From contig CBDCBW010000009.1 in NCBI GenBank assembly GCA_965214485.1, positions 558,001 through 622,000 on the forward strand: DNA of 64,000 nucleotides. Direction: 5' to 3'. The notes beneath the pieces were generated by a model. The model saw only the letters and a list, made by a program, of their open reading frames with translations. It had not been told where the DNA came from and searched no databases. The translations under genes and the position numbers were made by a program. Source of the DNA: JANQRZ01 sp965214485. Its GTDB lineage: Bacteria > Bacteroidota > Rhodothermia > Rhodothermales > JANQRZ01. Shown piece after piece: positions 53,926-62,911 of the stretch; within the stretch, counting starts at the first letter, position 1; each line of letters begins with the position of its first letter.

Positions 53926-54789
53926 ATGAACTTCGACTTTCTGAACACTCTGGGCACGTCCGACGACGCGCCCACCTCGCGCCGCGACGCGCTTCGCAAG
54001 GCGGGCCGCCTCGGCGGAGCCGCTGCCCTCGCCGTGACCCCGCTCTACGCGATGGCGCGTGAGACGATGGCCGCCAAGCGCAGCCTCAGCGCGGCCTACG
54101 GCCCGCAGGCGCACGACTCGCTCAACTTCGCGCTCACGCTCGAGTACCTCGAGTACTTCTTCTACAAGCAGGCCGTGGAGACCGACGGGCTGATCCCCGC
54201 CGACGTCCGCCCGGTCTTTACCGAGATCCGCGACAACGAGCTGGCCCACGTCCGCGCCCTCACGGCCATCGTCGACGGCCTGCCAGACCCGCCCGGCCCG
54301 GTCGTCTTCGAGCAGGACGACTTCACCTACGTCGTCGACGGCAACGATGCCTTCGGTGACTACCAGCTCTTCCTGACGCTGGCCCAGGGCTTCGAGGACA
54401 CCGGTGTCCGCGCCTACAAGGGCCAGGCTCCGGCCCTCCAGCCGACGCCCTACCTCACCGCCGCGCTCCAGATCCACTCGGTCGAGGCGCGCCACGCCGC
54501 CGCCGTCCGCCGCATCCGCGGCAAGCAGGGCTGGATCCCGGGCGCTCAGGACGACGCTGCCGACGCCATCGCCGCCGTCTACGCAGCCGGCGGCTCGTTC
54601 CCGTCCGAGGCCAACACGACCCAGGGCGGGGTCGAGCTGGTCGGTGCGCTGATGGGGATGGGGTATTCCCAGGAGCAGATTACCGAGGCGTTCGACGAGC
54701 CGCTCGACATGGCCTCCGTCGCGGGCCCCGGCGGCATCGCCACGCCCTTCATCACGGGCCTGCCGAACGACGGCGGGGAGACTCCCTGA
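53926..54789 (+). CDS. Exported ferritin-like protein B1
   Basis: 287-residue ferritin-like protein. The Tat-type signal SRRDALRKAGRLGGAAALAV is about 20 residues in, without lipobox. Ligand pattern is complete: Glu in LEYLEYFFY, ExxH in NELAHVRAL, Glu in GFEDTGVRAY and ExxH in VEARHAAAVRR. The C-terminus carries an extra 60-residue tail (YSQEQITEAFDEPLDM). It starts 53 bp after A1 and ends at a strong hairpin. Confidence 0.8.
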   Translation: MNFDFLNTLGTSDDAPTSRRDALRKAGRLGGAAALAVTPLYAMARETMAAKRSLSAAYGPQAHDSLNFALTLEYLEYFFYKQAVETDGLIPADVRPVFTEIRDNELAHVRALTAIVDGLPDPPGPVVFEQDDFTYVVDGNDAFGDYQLFLTLAQGFEDTGVRAYKGQAPALQPTPYLTAALQIHSVEARHAAAVRRIRGKQGWIPGAQDDAADAIAAVYAAGGSFPSEANTTQGGVELVGALMGMGYSQEQITEAFDEPLDMASVAGPGGIATPFITGLPNDGGETP

Positions 54790-54816
54790 CCGGCGGTAGC
54801 ACGGACCGTAGAGGAC

Positions 54817-54851
54817 GCGCCCGGCCTCCCTCGCGGAGCCGGGCGCTTGCG
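54817..54851 (+). terminator. Hairpin terminator after pair 1
   Basis: GCGCCCGGCCTCC and GGAGCCGGGCGC form a long GC stem with one bulged base (54817-54847), followed by a short TTGCGTG tail. It is closely related to the hairpin after pair 2 at 57253. Confidence 0.7.
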
Positions 54852-55322
54852 TGCTGTAACGTCGCCCTTGTTGGAGGCGTCGGCCTGGGAGCAGGGCGGC
54901 TACGTTCTTTCTCCCTCGCCCCTCAGCGAGGGGTGGGGGGGGCCGAGCCGGGCTGCGAACGCCTGCTGAAGCACCTTTCTTCCCGGCCCTCCCCCCACGG
55001 CGCGGGGAGCACGGGAACGGAGACCGTAGCGACCCTGGGCCTGGGAGGGGGACGGAGTTTGCCCTTGACGAGCGGCACTCCGAAGGCGAGGTTGGCACAC
55101 CGGAGGGCTCGCGCGCCGCGCGCGCGGTATCTTCGGTGCTAGACACATTCCACGCTTGGTTCTTACCTTTATAGCTCGAACCCTGGCTTCGGTCTTACCT
55201 TTCCGGTCCCCAGGCTTCTGAGGCGACTCTCTTGAGGCGACTCCCTCGTTCTCGAACGCGGAGCCGGTGCCCACGCTCGGTGCCGGTCCCACCTCCAACC
55301 TACCCACCAGCAACCCGGACCT
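54852..55322. other. 471-bp spacer between ferritin pairs
   Basis: No gene recognised. It contains a CCCCTC-AGC-GAGGGG hairpin near 54918-54935, a duplicated TGAGGCGACTC (55219-55229 and 55233-55243), and an AT-richer stretch around 55140-55205 with two TTACCTTT boxes, a likely promoter region for pair 2. Confidence 0.5.
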
Positions 55323-56342
55323 ATGTCTGAACCCACGTTCCTACACGACGAGCCTCGGAGCAACCGGCGCTCCTTCCTCAAGATTGCCGGCGTCGGCGGC
55401 CTCGCGCTCGCCGCTGCCGGTTGCGACTCGGACGCGCCCGACGACCCCGTCCCCAACGGCGTCATCGGCACCCTCACGGGCACCGTCACCAACTCCGACG
55501 ACGGTACCCCGATTCCCGGCGTCGTGGTCTCGCTCGACAGCGACGAGCTCAGCGATGTCAGCCGCACCGCGACCACCGACGAGAACGGGAGTTACACGAT
55601 CGAGCGCCTCCCGGCGGTGACCTACACCGTCATGGTGAACGTCAATAACTTCGTCCTCGAAATGGAGGACGCCAACGGCATGACGGTCGCGATCACCAGA
55701 GAGGTGACCGTCCCGGACGGCGGCACAGTCAGCGCTGACTTCGCGCTCGCGCCCGGCGGCAGCATCGTGCTCGACCTGAGGACCGACGGCGGCCTGCTGA
55801 ACTTCGCCTACGCGCTCGAGCAGCTCGAGGCGGCGTTTTACGCCGCCGTCGTCGCCAACCCCTACGCCGGGATCACCCCCGACGAGACCCAGGTCCTGAC
55901 GGCGCTCGCCGCGCACGAGGCCATCCACCGCGACTTCTTCGAGGCGGCCATCCGGGGGGTCGGCGGGACGCTCAGCAACCGCGGCCTGATCCCGAATCTG
56001 GAGGTAGACTTCTCCGGCGTGGACTTCGACAGCCGCGAGTCGGTGCTGACCACGGCGCTGACGTTCGAGGACCTCGGCGTCGGGGCCTACAACGGGGCCG
56101 GGCAGTTCTTCAGCGACACGGAGGCCGGGGACACGTACCTGACGCTCGCCGGCAAGATCGTGTCCGTCGAGGCGCGGCACGCCTCGGTGATCGCAGGTCT
56201 GATCACGCCGAATGCGCTCGCTGCCGAGGGGGTCATCGACGACGAGGGCGACACCGCCAGCGGGCTCGACCGGGCGCTCTCGCCGAGCGACGTGCTCACC
56301 GAAGCCGATCCCTTCATCGTCAACCCGATCTCGATCGCCTAA
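55323..56342 (+). CDS. Exported ferritin-like lipoprotein A2 with inserted CarboxypepD_reg-like domain
   Basis: 339 residues. The first 38 residues are almost identical to A1 (NRRSFLKIAGVGGLALAAAGC, Tat plus lipobox). Between the lipobox and the ferritin domain is an insert of about 95 residues: GVIGTLTGTVTNSDDGTPIPG, ENGSYTIERLPAVTYTV, a carboxypeptidase regulatory-like beta sandwich. The ferritin domain then follows with all ligands (LEQLEAAFY, HEAIHRDFF, FEDLGVGAY, VEARHASVI). A2 is A1 with a domain inserted, so the pair is a tandem duplication followed by domain gain. Confidence 0.8.
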   Translation: MSEPTFLHDEPRSNRRSFLKIAGVGGLALAAAGCDSDAPDDPVPNGVIGTLTGTVTNSDDGTPIPGVVVSLDSDELSDVSRTATTDENGSYTIERLPAVTYTVMVNVNNFVLEMEDANGMTVAITREVTVPDGGTVSADFALAPGGSIVLDLRTDGGLLNFAYALEQLEAAFYAAVVANPYAGITPDETQVLTALAAHEAIHRDFFEAAIRGVGGTLSNRGLIPNLEVDFSGVDFDSRESVLTTALTFEDLGVGAYNGAGQFFSDTEAGDTYLTLAGKIVSVEARHASVIAGLITPNALAAEGVIDDEGDTASGLDRALSPSDVLTEADPFIVNPISIA

Positions 56343-56413
56343 TCGGCCCCGGCCCGTGCCCGCGCGGCACGCCGCTGGGCTCTCCCTCCGTGCATCTCTA
56401 GCACCACGACACT

Positions 56414-57229
56414 ATGAACTCCGATTTCCTGAAAACCCTCGACGCGTTCGACAACGCGACCTCCTCGCGCCGCGACGTGATCCGCAAGGCGGGCCGCTTC
56501 GGGGCCGGCGCGGCGCTCGCCGCCGTCCCGTTCTTCGCCATGGCACGCAGCACGATGGCGAAGACCTACGGCTTCAACCCGCAGGAGGACGGCGACATCC
56601 TCAACTTCGCCCTCACCCTCGAGTACCTCGAGAGCTTCTTCTACCTGACGGCTCTCAGCGCCGACGGGCCGACGATCCCTTCCGAGGTCCGTCCGCTCTT
56701 CGAAACGATCAGCGCCCACGAGGCGCAGCACGTCGAGTTCCTCCGCACGACCCTCTCGAACCTGGGCATCACGCCCGTCACCTTCACCGCCGACCAGTTC
56801 GACTTCACGGGCGCTGACGGCATGGGCAACGGCCCGTTCGACATTTCCGACTACGACACGTTCCTGCTGCTCTCGCAGGCGTTCGAGGACACCGGCGTCC
56901 GGGCCTACAAGGGGCAAGCGACGATGATCGAGGACCCGATGCTCCTCACCGCCGCGCTCCAGATCCACGCGGTCGAGGCGCGGCACGCTGCCGCCGTCCG
57001 CCGCGTCCGCGGCGTCGAGGCGTGGATCCCCTTCGCGCAGTCGCCGGACCCCGCCGTCGACGCCAACTATGCGGGCGAGGACAACGTCACGCAGGGCGAC
57101 CTCAACCTCGTGGTGGCGCTCCCGAGCTACACGCCGGAGCAGATCACCGAGGCCTTCGACGAGCCCCTGACGATGGCCGACGTGCTTGCCCTCATCGATG
57201 GGTTCGTCGACGGCGATCAGACGCCGTAG
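56414..57229 (+). CDS. Exported ferritin-like protein B2
   Basis: 271 residues, paralogue of B1. Tat-type signal SRRDVIRKAGRFGAGAAL. Ligands: LEYLESFFY, HEAQHVEFL (ExxH), AFEDTGVRAY and VEARHAAAV (ExxH). The C-terminal tail YTPEQITEAFDEPLTM is shared with B1. It lies 71 bp after A2 and is followed by a strong hairpin, so A2-B2 mirrors A1-B1. Confidence 0.8.
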   Translation: MNSDFLKTLDAFDNATSSRRDVIRKAGRFGAGAALAAVPFFAMARSTMAKTYGFNPQEDGDILNFALTLEYLESFFYLTALSADGPTIPSEVRPLFETISAHEAQHVEFLRTTLSNLGITPVTFTADQFDFTGADGMGNGPFDISDYDTFLLLSQAFEDTGVRAYKGQATMIEDPMLLTAALQIHAVEARHAAAVRRVRGVEAWIPFAQSPDPAVDANYAGEDNVTQGDLNLVVALPSYTPEQITEAFDEPLTMADVLALIDGFVDGDQTP

Positions 57230-57252
57230 AACGGCTCCTCGCCTCCCGACAC

Positions 57253-57291
57253 GCAAGCGCCCGGTCTCCACCACGGAGGCCGGGCGCTTGC
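57253..57291 (+). terminator. Hairpin terminator after pair 2
   Basis: 17-bp stem GCAAGCGCCCGGTCTCC (57253-57269) / GGAGGCCGGGCGCTTGC (57275-57291), one wobble pair, 5-nt loop, then TTTAGG. It separates the ferritin genes from the convergent ABC permease gene and can serve both strands. Confidence 0.85.
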
Positions 57292-57335
57292 TTTAGGCCA
57301 GCGCTTGGTACTGCCGCCCGTCACCCCACCGCCCG

Positions 57336-59861
57336 TCACCCCGCCGAGCGCAGGACCTCCAGCGGCGGGCGGCCCAGCACGCCCCGGCTCCCGGCGAGGC
57401 CGATCCCTACCGTGAGGGCGGGCACGACGCCGAGCGCGACGAGCACGCCGCCCCACGCCGGCACGAACGGCACCTCGAAGACCCACCGCGAGAGCGCCCA
57501 CCCGCCGACGAGCGCGAGGCCGACGCCCACGGAGGCCGCGAGCAGGCCGAGCAAGAGGTACTCCCACACCAGAATCCACCGCACCTGCCCGCGCGCTGCG
57601 CCGAGCGTCCGCAGGAGCACACTCTCCTCGATCCGGTGGAAGCGCGAGAGGAGGACGGCCCCGGCCAGGACCACCAGGCCCGTCAGGATCGAGAAGAGCG
57701 CCATGAACTGGAGCACGAACGAGACCTGCCCGAGCACGCCCTGCACCAGGTTCAGCACGAGCCGCACGTCCACCACCGACACGTTCGGGTACGCCCGCAC
57801 GACCTCGCGCTGGAGCCGCGCCGACGCCTCGGCACTGCCGCCGCCGGTGAGCACGATGTCGAACTGCGGCGCGCCGTCGAGCGGGCCTTCGGGGAAGACG
57901 ACGAAGAAGTTGGGCTGCACCCGTGCCCAATCGACCTCGCGGAGGCTCGCCACTTCGCTCTCGAGGCGGACGCCCTGCACGTTCCACGTCAGCCGGTCGC
58001 CGACCCCGACGCCGAGGTCGCCCGCGACGCCGGTCTCGAGCGAGACCGGGACGACGGCGGTGTCGGCGGGGACGCGGGCGACGAGCGCGCCCTCGACGAG
58101 CGTCTCCGAGTCGACGAGCCGGGGGCGGTAGGTCGAGCGGTACTCGTGGCGGAGCGTCCAGCGCTCGACCTGGGAGGTCGAGTCCTGGCGGATGTCGTCG
58201 GTGTCGCGCCCGTTGATGGCGGCGAGGCTGGTGGTGACGACGGGAATCTGGTCGAGGACCGGCTCGCCCTGGGCTTCGATGAGCGCGACGACGCCGCCGC
58301 GCTGGTCGGGCTGGATGTCGAACAGGATCAGGCCGGGCCGCTCGCCGCTGCTCGTGACGGCGATCTGGCCGAGGAGCGACCCCTGGACGAGCCAGAGCGT
58401 GGCGATGAGGAACGTGCCGAGCCCGAGGGTGAGCATCAGGACGAGCGTCTGGTTGCCGGGGCGGTAGAGGTTCGCCAGCCCTTGCCGCGCGGGGTACGGC
58501 CACGCCGCCGGGGCGAGCCGGCGCACCGCCTCCATCGCCCCGCGCGCGGCGAGCGCGAGCAGCCCGAGCACGGCGGCGATGCCGAGCGGGAACCCGACCG
58601 CCGCCCGCACGTCGCCCGTCTGCGCGAACGCGAACGCCGCCACGCCGAGCACGATGACCCCGACGAGCGCGGCGCGCAGGCCGTCGGTCCCGCCGTTGCC
58701 CTCGGTGCCCGGCCGGATCGCCCGCAGCGGCGGAATCCGGCGCACCCGGACGAGCGGCAAGAGGGCGAAAACGAGCGCCACGGCGAGGCCGATCCCGACC
58801 CCCTCGGCCACGGCCCGCCACGAGACCGCGAAGCCCACCCCGACCGGCAGGAACGGCCCAAGCACGGCGGGCAAGAGCGTCTGCACCGCCACGCCGAGTG
58901 CCGCCCCGAGAAGGGCCCCGACGAGCCCGAGTGCGGCAGCTTGGAGGACGTAGGCCCGGAGCGTCTGCCCCGCCGTCGCGCCGAGGCAGCGGAGCGTGGC
59001 GACGGTGTCGGCCTTCTGCTGAATGTAGACCGTGATCGCGCTCGCCACCCCGATGCCGCCGAGGAGCAGCGCGACGAACCCGACGAGCGAGAGGAAGCGC
59101 CCGAGGTCGCCGAGGGCGTCGTTCCAGTCCTGCTGCGCGCCCTCGGGCGTGACGCCGCGCAGGCCGAGCGCGGCGAGCCCCGGCTGAAGCCCCGCGAGGA
59201 CGGCGTCCTCGTCGGCGTCGTCGAACCGGAAGTGGCGGCGGACCTCGGCGCGGCTCCCGAAGCCGAGCAGCGTCGTGTCGAGCGCGGCGAGGGGGACGTA
59301 GACCCGCGGCCCGACGAACGAGCCCACGCCGGTCTGCCCCGCGATCTCGTCGATCCCGCCCGCGATCCGGTACGTCCGCTGCCCGACGCGCACCGAGTCG
59401 CCGGGGGCCACGTCGAACTGCAGCAGGAGCGAGGCATCGACGAGCGCTTCGCCCTCGGCCTGGTACGTGTCGGCGGCCCCCGCCGGGCTCGTCACGATCT
59501 CGCCGTAGAACGGGTACCCGCCCTCGACGGCCCGGATCTCGGTCAGCCGCGTCCCGCCCGTCGCGGGGAAGTAGGCCATCGACGCGAAGGCGATCTCCTC
59601 GGCCTGCTCGCCGGGGTGCGCCTGCGCGACCGAGTCCACGAGCGCCTCGTCGCGCAGGCCGAAGGCCCGGCGGGCCCACACCGTGAGGTCGGAGCCGGTG
59701 AGCGTCTGCGCCTGCTCGGCGACGGCCGCCTGCAGCCCGTCCGAGAACGAGCGGATCGCCACGAGCGCCGCCACGCCGAGCGCGGCGGAGGCGACGAAGA
59801 GGAGGAGCCGGCGGCGCGAGGTCCGGCTGTCGCGCCACGCAAAGGTTGGGGCGAAGGGCAC
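57336..59861 (-). CDS. FtsX-like ABC transporter permease (YbbP-type)
   Basis: 841 residues with about ten hydrophobic helices arranged in two FtsX blocks: N-terminal TM1 (RRRLLLFVASAALGVAALVAI), a periplasmic domain, three helices near 255-380 (LSLVGFVALLLGGIGVASAI), two-helix connector, second periplasmic domain, and three C-terminal helices with EESVLLRTLGAARGQVRWI. This is the YbbP/LolE-like architecture of lipoprotein or lysophospholipid-related exporters. Its ATPase gene lies 50 bp upstream. A 14-bp duplication covers its stop codon. Confidence 0.88.
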   Translation of the reverse strand: MPFAPTFAWRDSRTSRRRLLLFVASAALGVAALVAIRSFSDGLQAAVAEQAQTLTGSDLTVWARRAFGLRDEALVDSVAQAHPGEQAEEIAFASMAYFPATGGTRLTEIRAVEGGYPFYGEIVTSPAGAADTYQAEGEALVDASLLLQFDVAPGDSVRVGQRTYRIAGGIDEIAGQTGVGSFVGPRVYVPLAALDTTLLGFGSRAEVRRHFRFDDADEDAVLAGLQPGLAALGLRGVTPEGAQQDWNDALGDLGRFLSLVGFVALLLGGIGVASAITVYIQQKADTVATLRCLGATAGQTLRAYVLQAAALGLVGALLGAALGVAVQTLLPAVLGPFLPVGVGFAVSWRAVAEGVGIGLAVALVFALLPLVRVRRIPPLRAIRPGTEGNGGTDGLRAALVGVIVLGVAAFAFAQTGDVRAAVGFPLGIAAVLGLLALAARGAMEAVRRLAPAAWPYPARQGLANLYRPGNQTLVLMLTLGLGTFLIATLWLVQGSLLGQIAVTSSGERPGLILFDIQPDQRGGVVALIEAQGEPVLDQIPVVTTSLAAINGRDTDDIRQDSTSQVERWTLRHEYRSTYRPRLVDSETLVEGALVARVPADTAVVPVSLETGVAGDLGVGVGDRLTWNVQGVRLESEVASLREVDWARVQPNFFVVFPEGPLDGAPQFDIVLTGGGSAEASARLQREVVRAYPNVSVVDVRLVLNLVQGVLGQVSFVLQFMALFSILTGLVVLAGAVLLSRFHRIEESVLLRTLGAARGQVRWILVWEYLLLGLLAASVGVGLALVGGWALSRWVFEVPFVPAWGGVLVALGVVPALTVGIGLAGSRGVLGRPPLEVLRSAG

Positions 59862-59911
59862 GGCGAGGGGGGCGTCGGGAGGAAGGGGGGAGAGGCGATC
59901 CGCTCAGAGCT

Positions 59912-60658
59912 TCAGCAGCCGGAAGCGGTGTGGGACGACGGACTCCCGACGTCCTCCGGTCCCCCCGCGCCGTTGCGCCCCCTCGTCGCCTCGTCCGATA
60001 CGAGTCGCCCGCCGCGCAGCCGGAGCACCCGCTCGGTGCGCGCCGCGAGGTCCGGGTCGTGGGTGACGACGACGAGGGCGGTGCCGGCCTCGGCGTTGAG
60101 CTCGAAGAGCAGGTCCTCGACGCGGTCGCTGGTCTCGGTGTCGAGGTTGCCGGTGGGCTCGTCGGCGAAGAGGATGCGGGGGCGGTTGATGAAGGCGCGC
60201 GCGAGGGCGACGCGCTGCTGCTCGCCGCCGGAGAGCTGCGCCGGGTAGTGGGTCGTCCGGTCGCCGAGTCCGACGCGCCCGAGCAGGCGCTCGGCCTCGG
60301 CGTCGCCGCGCGCGCCCCGGAGCTCGAGCGGGACCGTCACGTTCTCGAGCGCCGTCAGCGTCGGGATAAGGCGGAACTGCTGGAAGATGAACCCGACCGC
60401 CGCGCCCCGGACGCGCGCGCGGGCGTCCTCGTCGAGGGTGTCGAGCGCCTCGCCACACAGCTCCACCGAGCCGGAGCTCGGGCGGTCCAGCCCGGCGGCG
60501 AGGCCGAGCAGCGTTGTCTTCCCGCTCCCGCTCGGCCCGACGACGGCGCACGTCGCCCCGTCCGCGAGGTCGAACGACACGTCGTCGAGGACCGTCAGGC
60601 GGCGGCCTCCGCCGTCGAAGGTTTTGGTGAGGTGGCGGACGGAGAGCGCGAGCGACAC
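59912..60658 (-). CDS. ABC transporter ATP-binding protein (YbbA/LolD-type)
   Basis: 248 residues. Walker A GPSGSGKTT near 41, Q-loop FIFQQFRLIPTLTALENV, signature LSGGEQQRVALARAF near 142, Walker B ILFADEPTGNLD and the switch VVVTHDPDLA. The C-terminal extra (EATRGRNGAGGPEDVG...) is low complexity. Together with the permease and the divergent GDSL esterase it reproduces the ybbA-ybbP / tesA arrangement of proteobacteria. Confidence 0.9.
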   Translation of the reverse strand: MSLALSVRHLTKTFDGGGRRLTVLDDVSFDLADGATCAVVGPSGSGKTTLLGLAAGLDRPSSGSVELCGEALDTLDEDARARVRGAAVGFIFQQFRLIPTLTALENVTVPLELRGARGDAEAERLLGRVGLGDRTTHYPAQLSGGEQQRVALARAFINRPRILFADEPTGNLDTETSDRVEDLLFELNAEAGTALVVVTHDPDLAARTERVLRLRGGRLVSDEATRGRNGAGGPEDVGSPSSHTASGC

Positions 60659-60801
60659 GGCGGGGCGGGTTCGTGAATCGAGGAGGCTGGTACGACCGGC
60701 CCCGTCGCCTGTTGCACCCGCCGCCGGCCCGGCGCGCCTTCGCCAAGAAACCAGAACCGACTGAACGGGTTGCCTGCGCTCGCTCCGCCCTCTCCTGCTC
60801 T

Positions 60802-61500
60802 ATGCCCCGTTTCCGCGCCGTCAGCCTGATGCTCTTCCTCGCCGCCTGCTCCTCGCCGCCCGACCCGGCAGAGGCTCCGCCCGCCGACTCCGCCGCCGCC
60901 GCCGAGACCGACAGCAGCGCCGTCACCGTGGTCTACCTCGGCGACTCGCTCACGGCGGGCTACGGCCTCGCACAGGGCGAAGCCCAGGCCTACCCCGCGC
61001 TCATCGAAGCCAAGGCCGACTCGCTCGGGATCGCCGTCCGCACCGTCAACGCCGGCGTCAGCGGCGACACCTCCGCCGGCGGCCTCCGCCGCATCGAGTG
61101 GCTCGCCGGGCGGCAGCGGATCGACGTGCTCGTGCTCGCCCTCGGGGCCAACGACGGGCTGCGCGGCCTCCCGACCGACGCGCTCAAGGCGAACCTCGAA
61201 GGCACCATCGCAGCCGCCCGCGCCTCGAACCCCGACGTGCGGATCGTCCTCGCCGGGATGATGGTGCCGACGAACATGGGCGGTGCCTACGGCCAGCGCT
61301 TCTCCGACGTGTACGAGACTGTCGCCGACGAGCAGGGCGTCGACCTCGTCCCGTTCCTGCTCGACGGCGTCGGCGGCGTCCCCGCGCTCAACCAGCCCGA
61401 CGGCGTCCACCCGACCGCCGCCGGCCAGCGCGTCATGGCCGAGACGGTGTGGCAGGCGCTCCGGCCCGTGCTCGAAGAGACCCGCGCCGAAGCGGGGTGA
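60802..61500 (+). CDS. GDSL-type arylesterase/lysophospholipase lipoprotein (TesA-like)
   Basis: 232-residue SGNH hydrolase. ATG 60802 gives a signal peptide with lipobox LAAC (C16). Block I is GDSLTAGYG with catalytic S49, block II NAGVSGDTSAGG, block III GANDGLRG, and block V NQPDGVHPT with the catalytic Asp and His. This matches TesA/EstA enzymes that hydrolyse thioesters or lysophospholipids, here probably in the periplasm. It is divergent from the ABC pair. Confidence 0.88.
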   Translation: MPRFRAVSLMLFLAACSSPPDPAEAPPADSAAAAETDSSAVTVVYLGDSLTAGYGLAQGEAQAYPALIEAKADSLGIAVRTVNAGVSGDTSAGGLRRIEWLAGRQRIDVLVLALGANDGLRGLPTDALKANLEGTIAAARASNPDVRIVLAGMMVPTNMGGAYGQRFSDVYETVADEQGVDLVPFLLDGVGGVPALNQPDGVHPTAAGQRVMAETVWQALRPVLEETRAEAG

Positions 61501-61570
61501 GGAGCGGGAACGCGGTAGGGGAGGGCTCGTAAGGTCCCCCCTTCGACCTGTTCGCCCTACCTCAACGCCC

Positions 61571-62167
61571 ATGCCTGCCAAGCTGCTCGTCGTCTACTAT
61601 TCCACCTACGGCCACAACCACCAGATGGCGCAGACCGCAGCCGAGGCGGCCCGAGAGGCCGGGGCCGAGGTCCGCCTCCGCAAAGTCCGCGAGACGGCCC
61701 CCCAAGAGGTGATCGACGCGCAGGAGGCATGGAAGGCGCAGCAGCAGCGCCAGGCCGACGTGGAGACGGTCTCGGACGACGACATGACATGGGCCGACGG
61801 CTACCTGCTCTCGTCCCCGACGCGCTACGGCGGGGCGGCAAGCCAGATGCGCGCGTTCATCGACACCCTCGGCCCGCTCTGGCAGAAGGGCCTGCTCGCC
61901 GACAAAACCTTCTCGGCCATGACGAGCGCCCAGAACCCGCACGGCGGGCAGGAGACGACGCTCCAGACGCTCTACGTCACCGCGATGCACTGGGGCTGCG
62001 TCCTCGTCCCCCCGGGCTACGCCGACGCCGCGGTGTTCGACGCGGGCGGCAACCCGTACGGCGCGAGCGTAACCGCCGACGGCCCCGGCGTCCCGGAGGA
62101 GGCCCTCGGCGCGATCCGGCATCAGGCTCGCCGCCAGGTCCGGTTCACTGAGAAAATCGCAGGCTAG
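61571..62167 (+). CDS. wrbA: NAD(P)H:quinone oxidoreductase, WrbA type
   Basis: 198-residue flavodoxin-fold FMN enzyme that reduces quinones by two electrons. FMN-binding VVYYSTYGHNHQMAQ at residues 7-21, SPTRYGGAASQMRAFIDT near 80-97, and TSAQNPHGGQETTL near 115-130 are WrbA landmarks. The last codons lie in an imperfect 19-bp tandem duplication (62152-62170 / 62171-62189). Confidence 0.92.
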   Translation: MPAKLLVVYYSTYGHNHQMAQTAAEAAREAGAEVRLRKVRETAPQEVIDAQEAWKAQQQRQADVETVSDDDMTWADGYLLSSPTRYGGAASQMRAFIDTLGPLWQKGLLADKTFSAMTSAQNPHGGQETTLQTLYVTAMHWGCVLVPPGYADAAVFDAGGNPYGASVTADGPGVPEEALGAIRHQARRQVRFTEKIAG

Positions 62168-62233
62168 CTGGAAAACCGCAGGCTAGCCGGCACGGTTGGG
62201 CAGCACGGTCGTGCCGCGGGGCAGGGGGCTCGC

Positions 62234-62881
62234 TCAGCGGTGCTTGCGCTCGACGCGGCTCTCGGTGCCGTGCAGCAGCCGCCCGATGTTGGCGCGGTGC
62301 GTGAAGAAGATCAGGAACGGCACCGCGATGCAGAACCACATCGTCGGGGCCGAGACCTCCACGCCGAAGACCCACTCGCGCACGACCTGCGTCAGCGGCA
62401 GCGACGCCGCCGCCGCCATCGAGGCCAGCGAGACGTAGCGCGTCGTCCACACGATGACCGCGAACAGGCCCAGCCCGACGATCACCGGCACCGGCGCGAG
62501 GGCCACGACGACGCCCGCGCCCGTCGCCACGCCCTTGCCGCCCTTGAAGCCGGCGTAGACCGTGTAGATGTGCCCGAGCACGGCGGCGGCCCCGGCCAGC
62601 ACCATCAGCCACCCGCCGCCGTTCGGGTAGAAAAACGCGGGCTCCGGCCCGACCCGGAGGTAGGCCCCGATGCAGACCGCGGCGACGCCCTTCAGGAGGT
62701 CGATCAGCATCACCGCTAGGCCGGGGCCTTTGCCGAGCGTGCGGAAGACGTTCGTCGCGCCGGCGTTGCCGCTGCCGTGCTGCCGGATGTCGATCCCGCG
62801 CAGCCAGCGCGCGGCGAGGATGCTCGTCGGAATCGAGCCGATGAGGTAGCTGAGCGTGAGGATGAGCAGGAGGGAGAGCAT
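62234..62881 (-). CDS. plsY: Glycerol-3-phosphate acyltransferase PlsY
   Basis: 215-residue membrane enzyme that transfers acyl groups from acyl-phosphate to glycerol-3-phosphate, first step of phospholipid synthesis. Family motifs are SIPTSILAARWLRGIDIRQHGSGNAGATNVFR, GGKGVATGAGV, and the C-terminal HRANIGRLLHGTESR; about five helices. ATG 62881. The partner plsX is not in the window. Confidence 0.95.
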   Translation of the reverse strand: MLSLLLILTLSYLIGSIPTSILAARWLRGIDIRQHGSGNAGATNVFRTLGKGPGLAVMLIDLLKGVAAVCIGAYLRVGPEPAFFYPNGGGWLMVLAGAAAVLGHIYTVYAGFKGGKGVATGAGVVVALAPVPVIVGLGLFAVIVWTTRYVSLASMAAAASLPLTQVVREWVFGVEVSAPTMWFCIAVPFLIFFTHRANIGRLLHGTESRVERKHR

Positions 62882-62911
62882 GGCCGGTGCGGGAAGCCCC
62901 GCGGGCTAGAC

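Noticed and set aside
57636..60248. 870-codon open frame on the plus strand
   Set aside because: Antisense to the FtsX permease and ABC genes, which have clear motifs; composition is unlike a protein.
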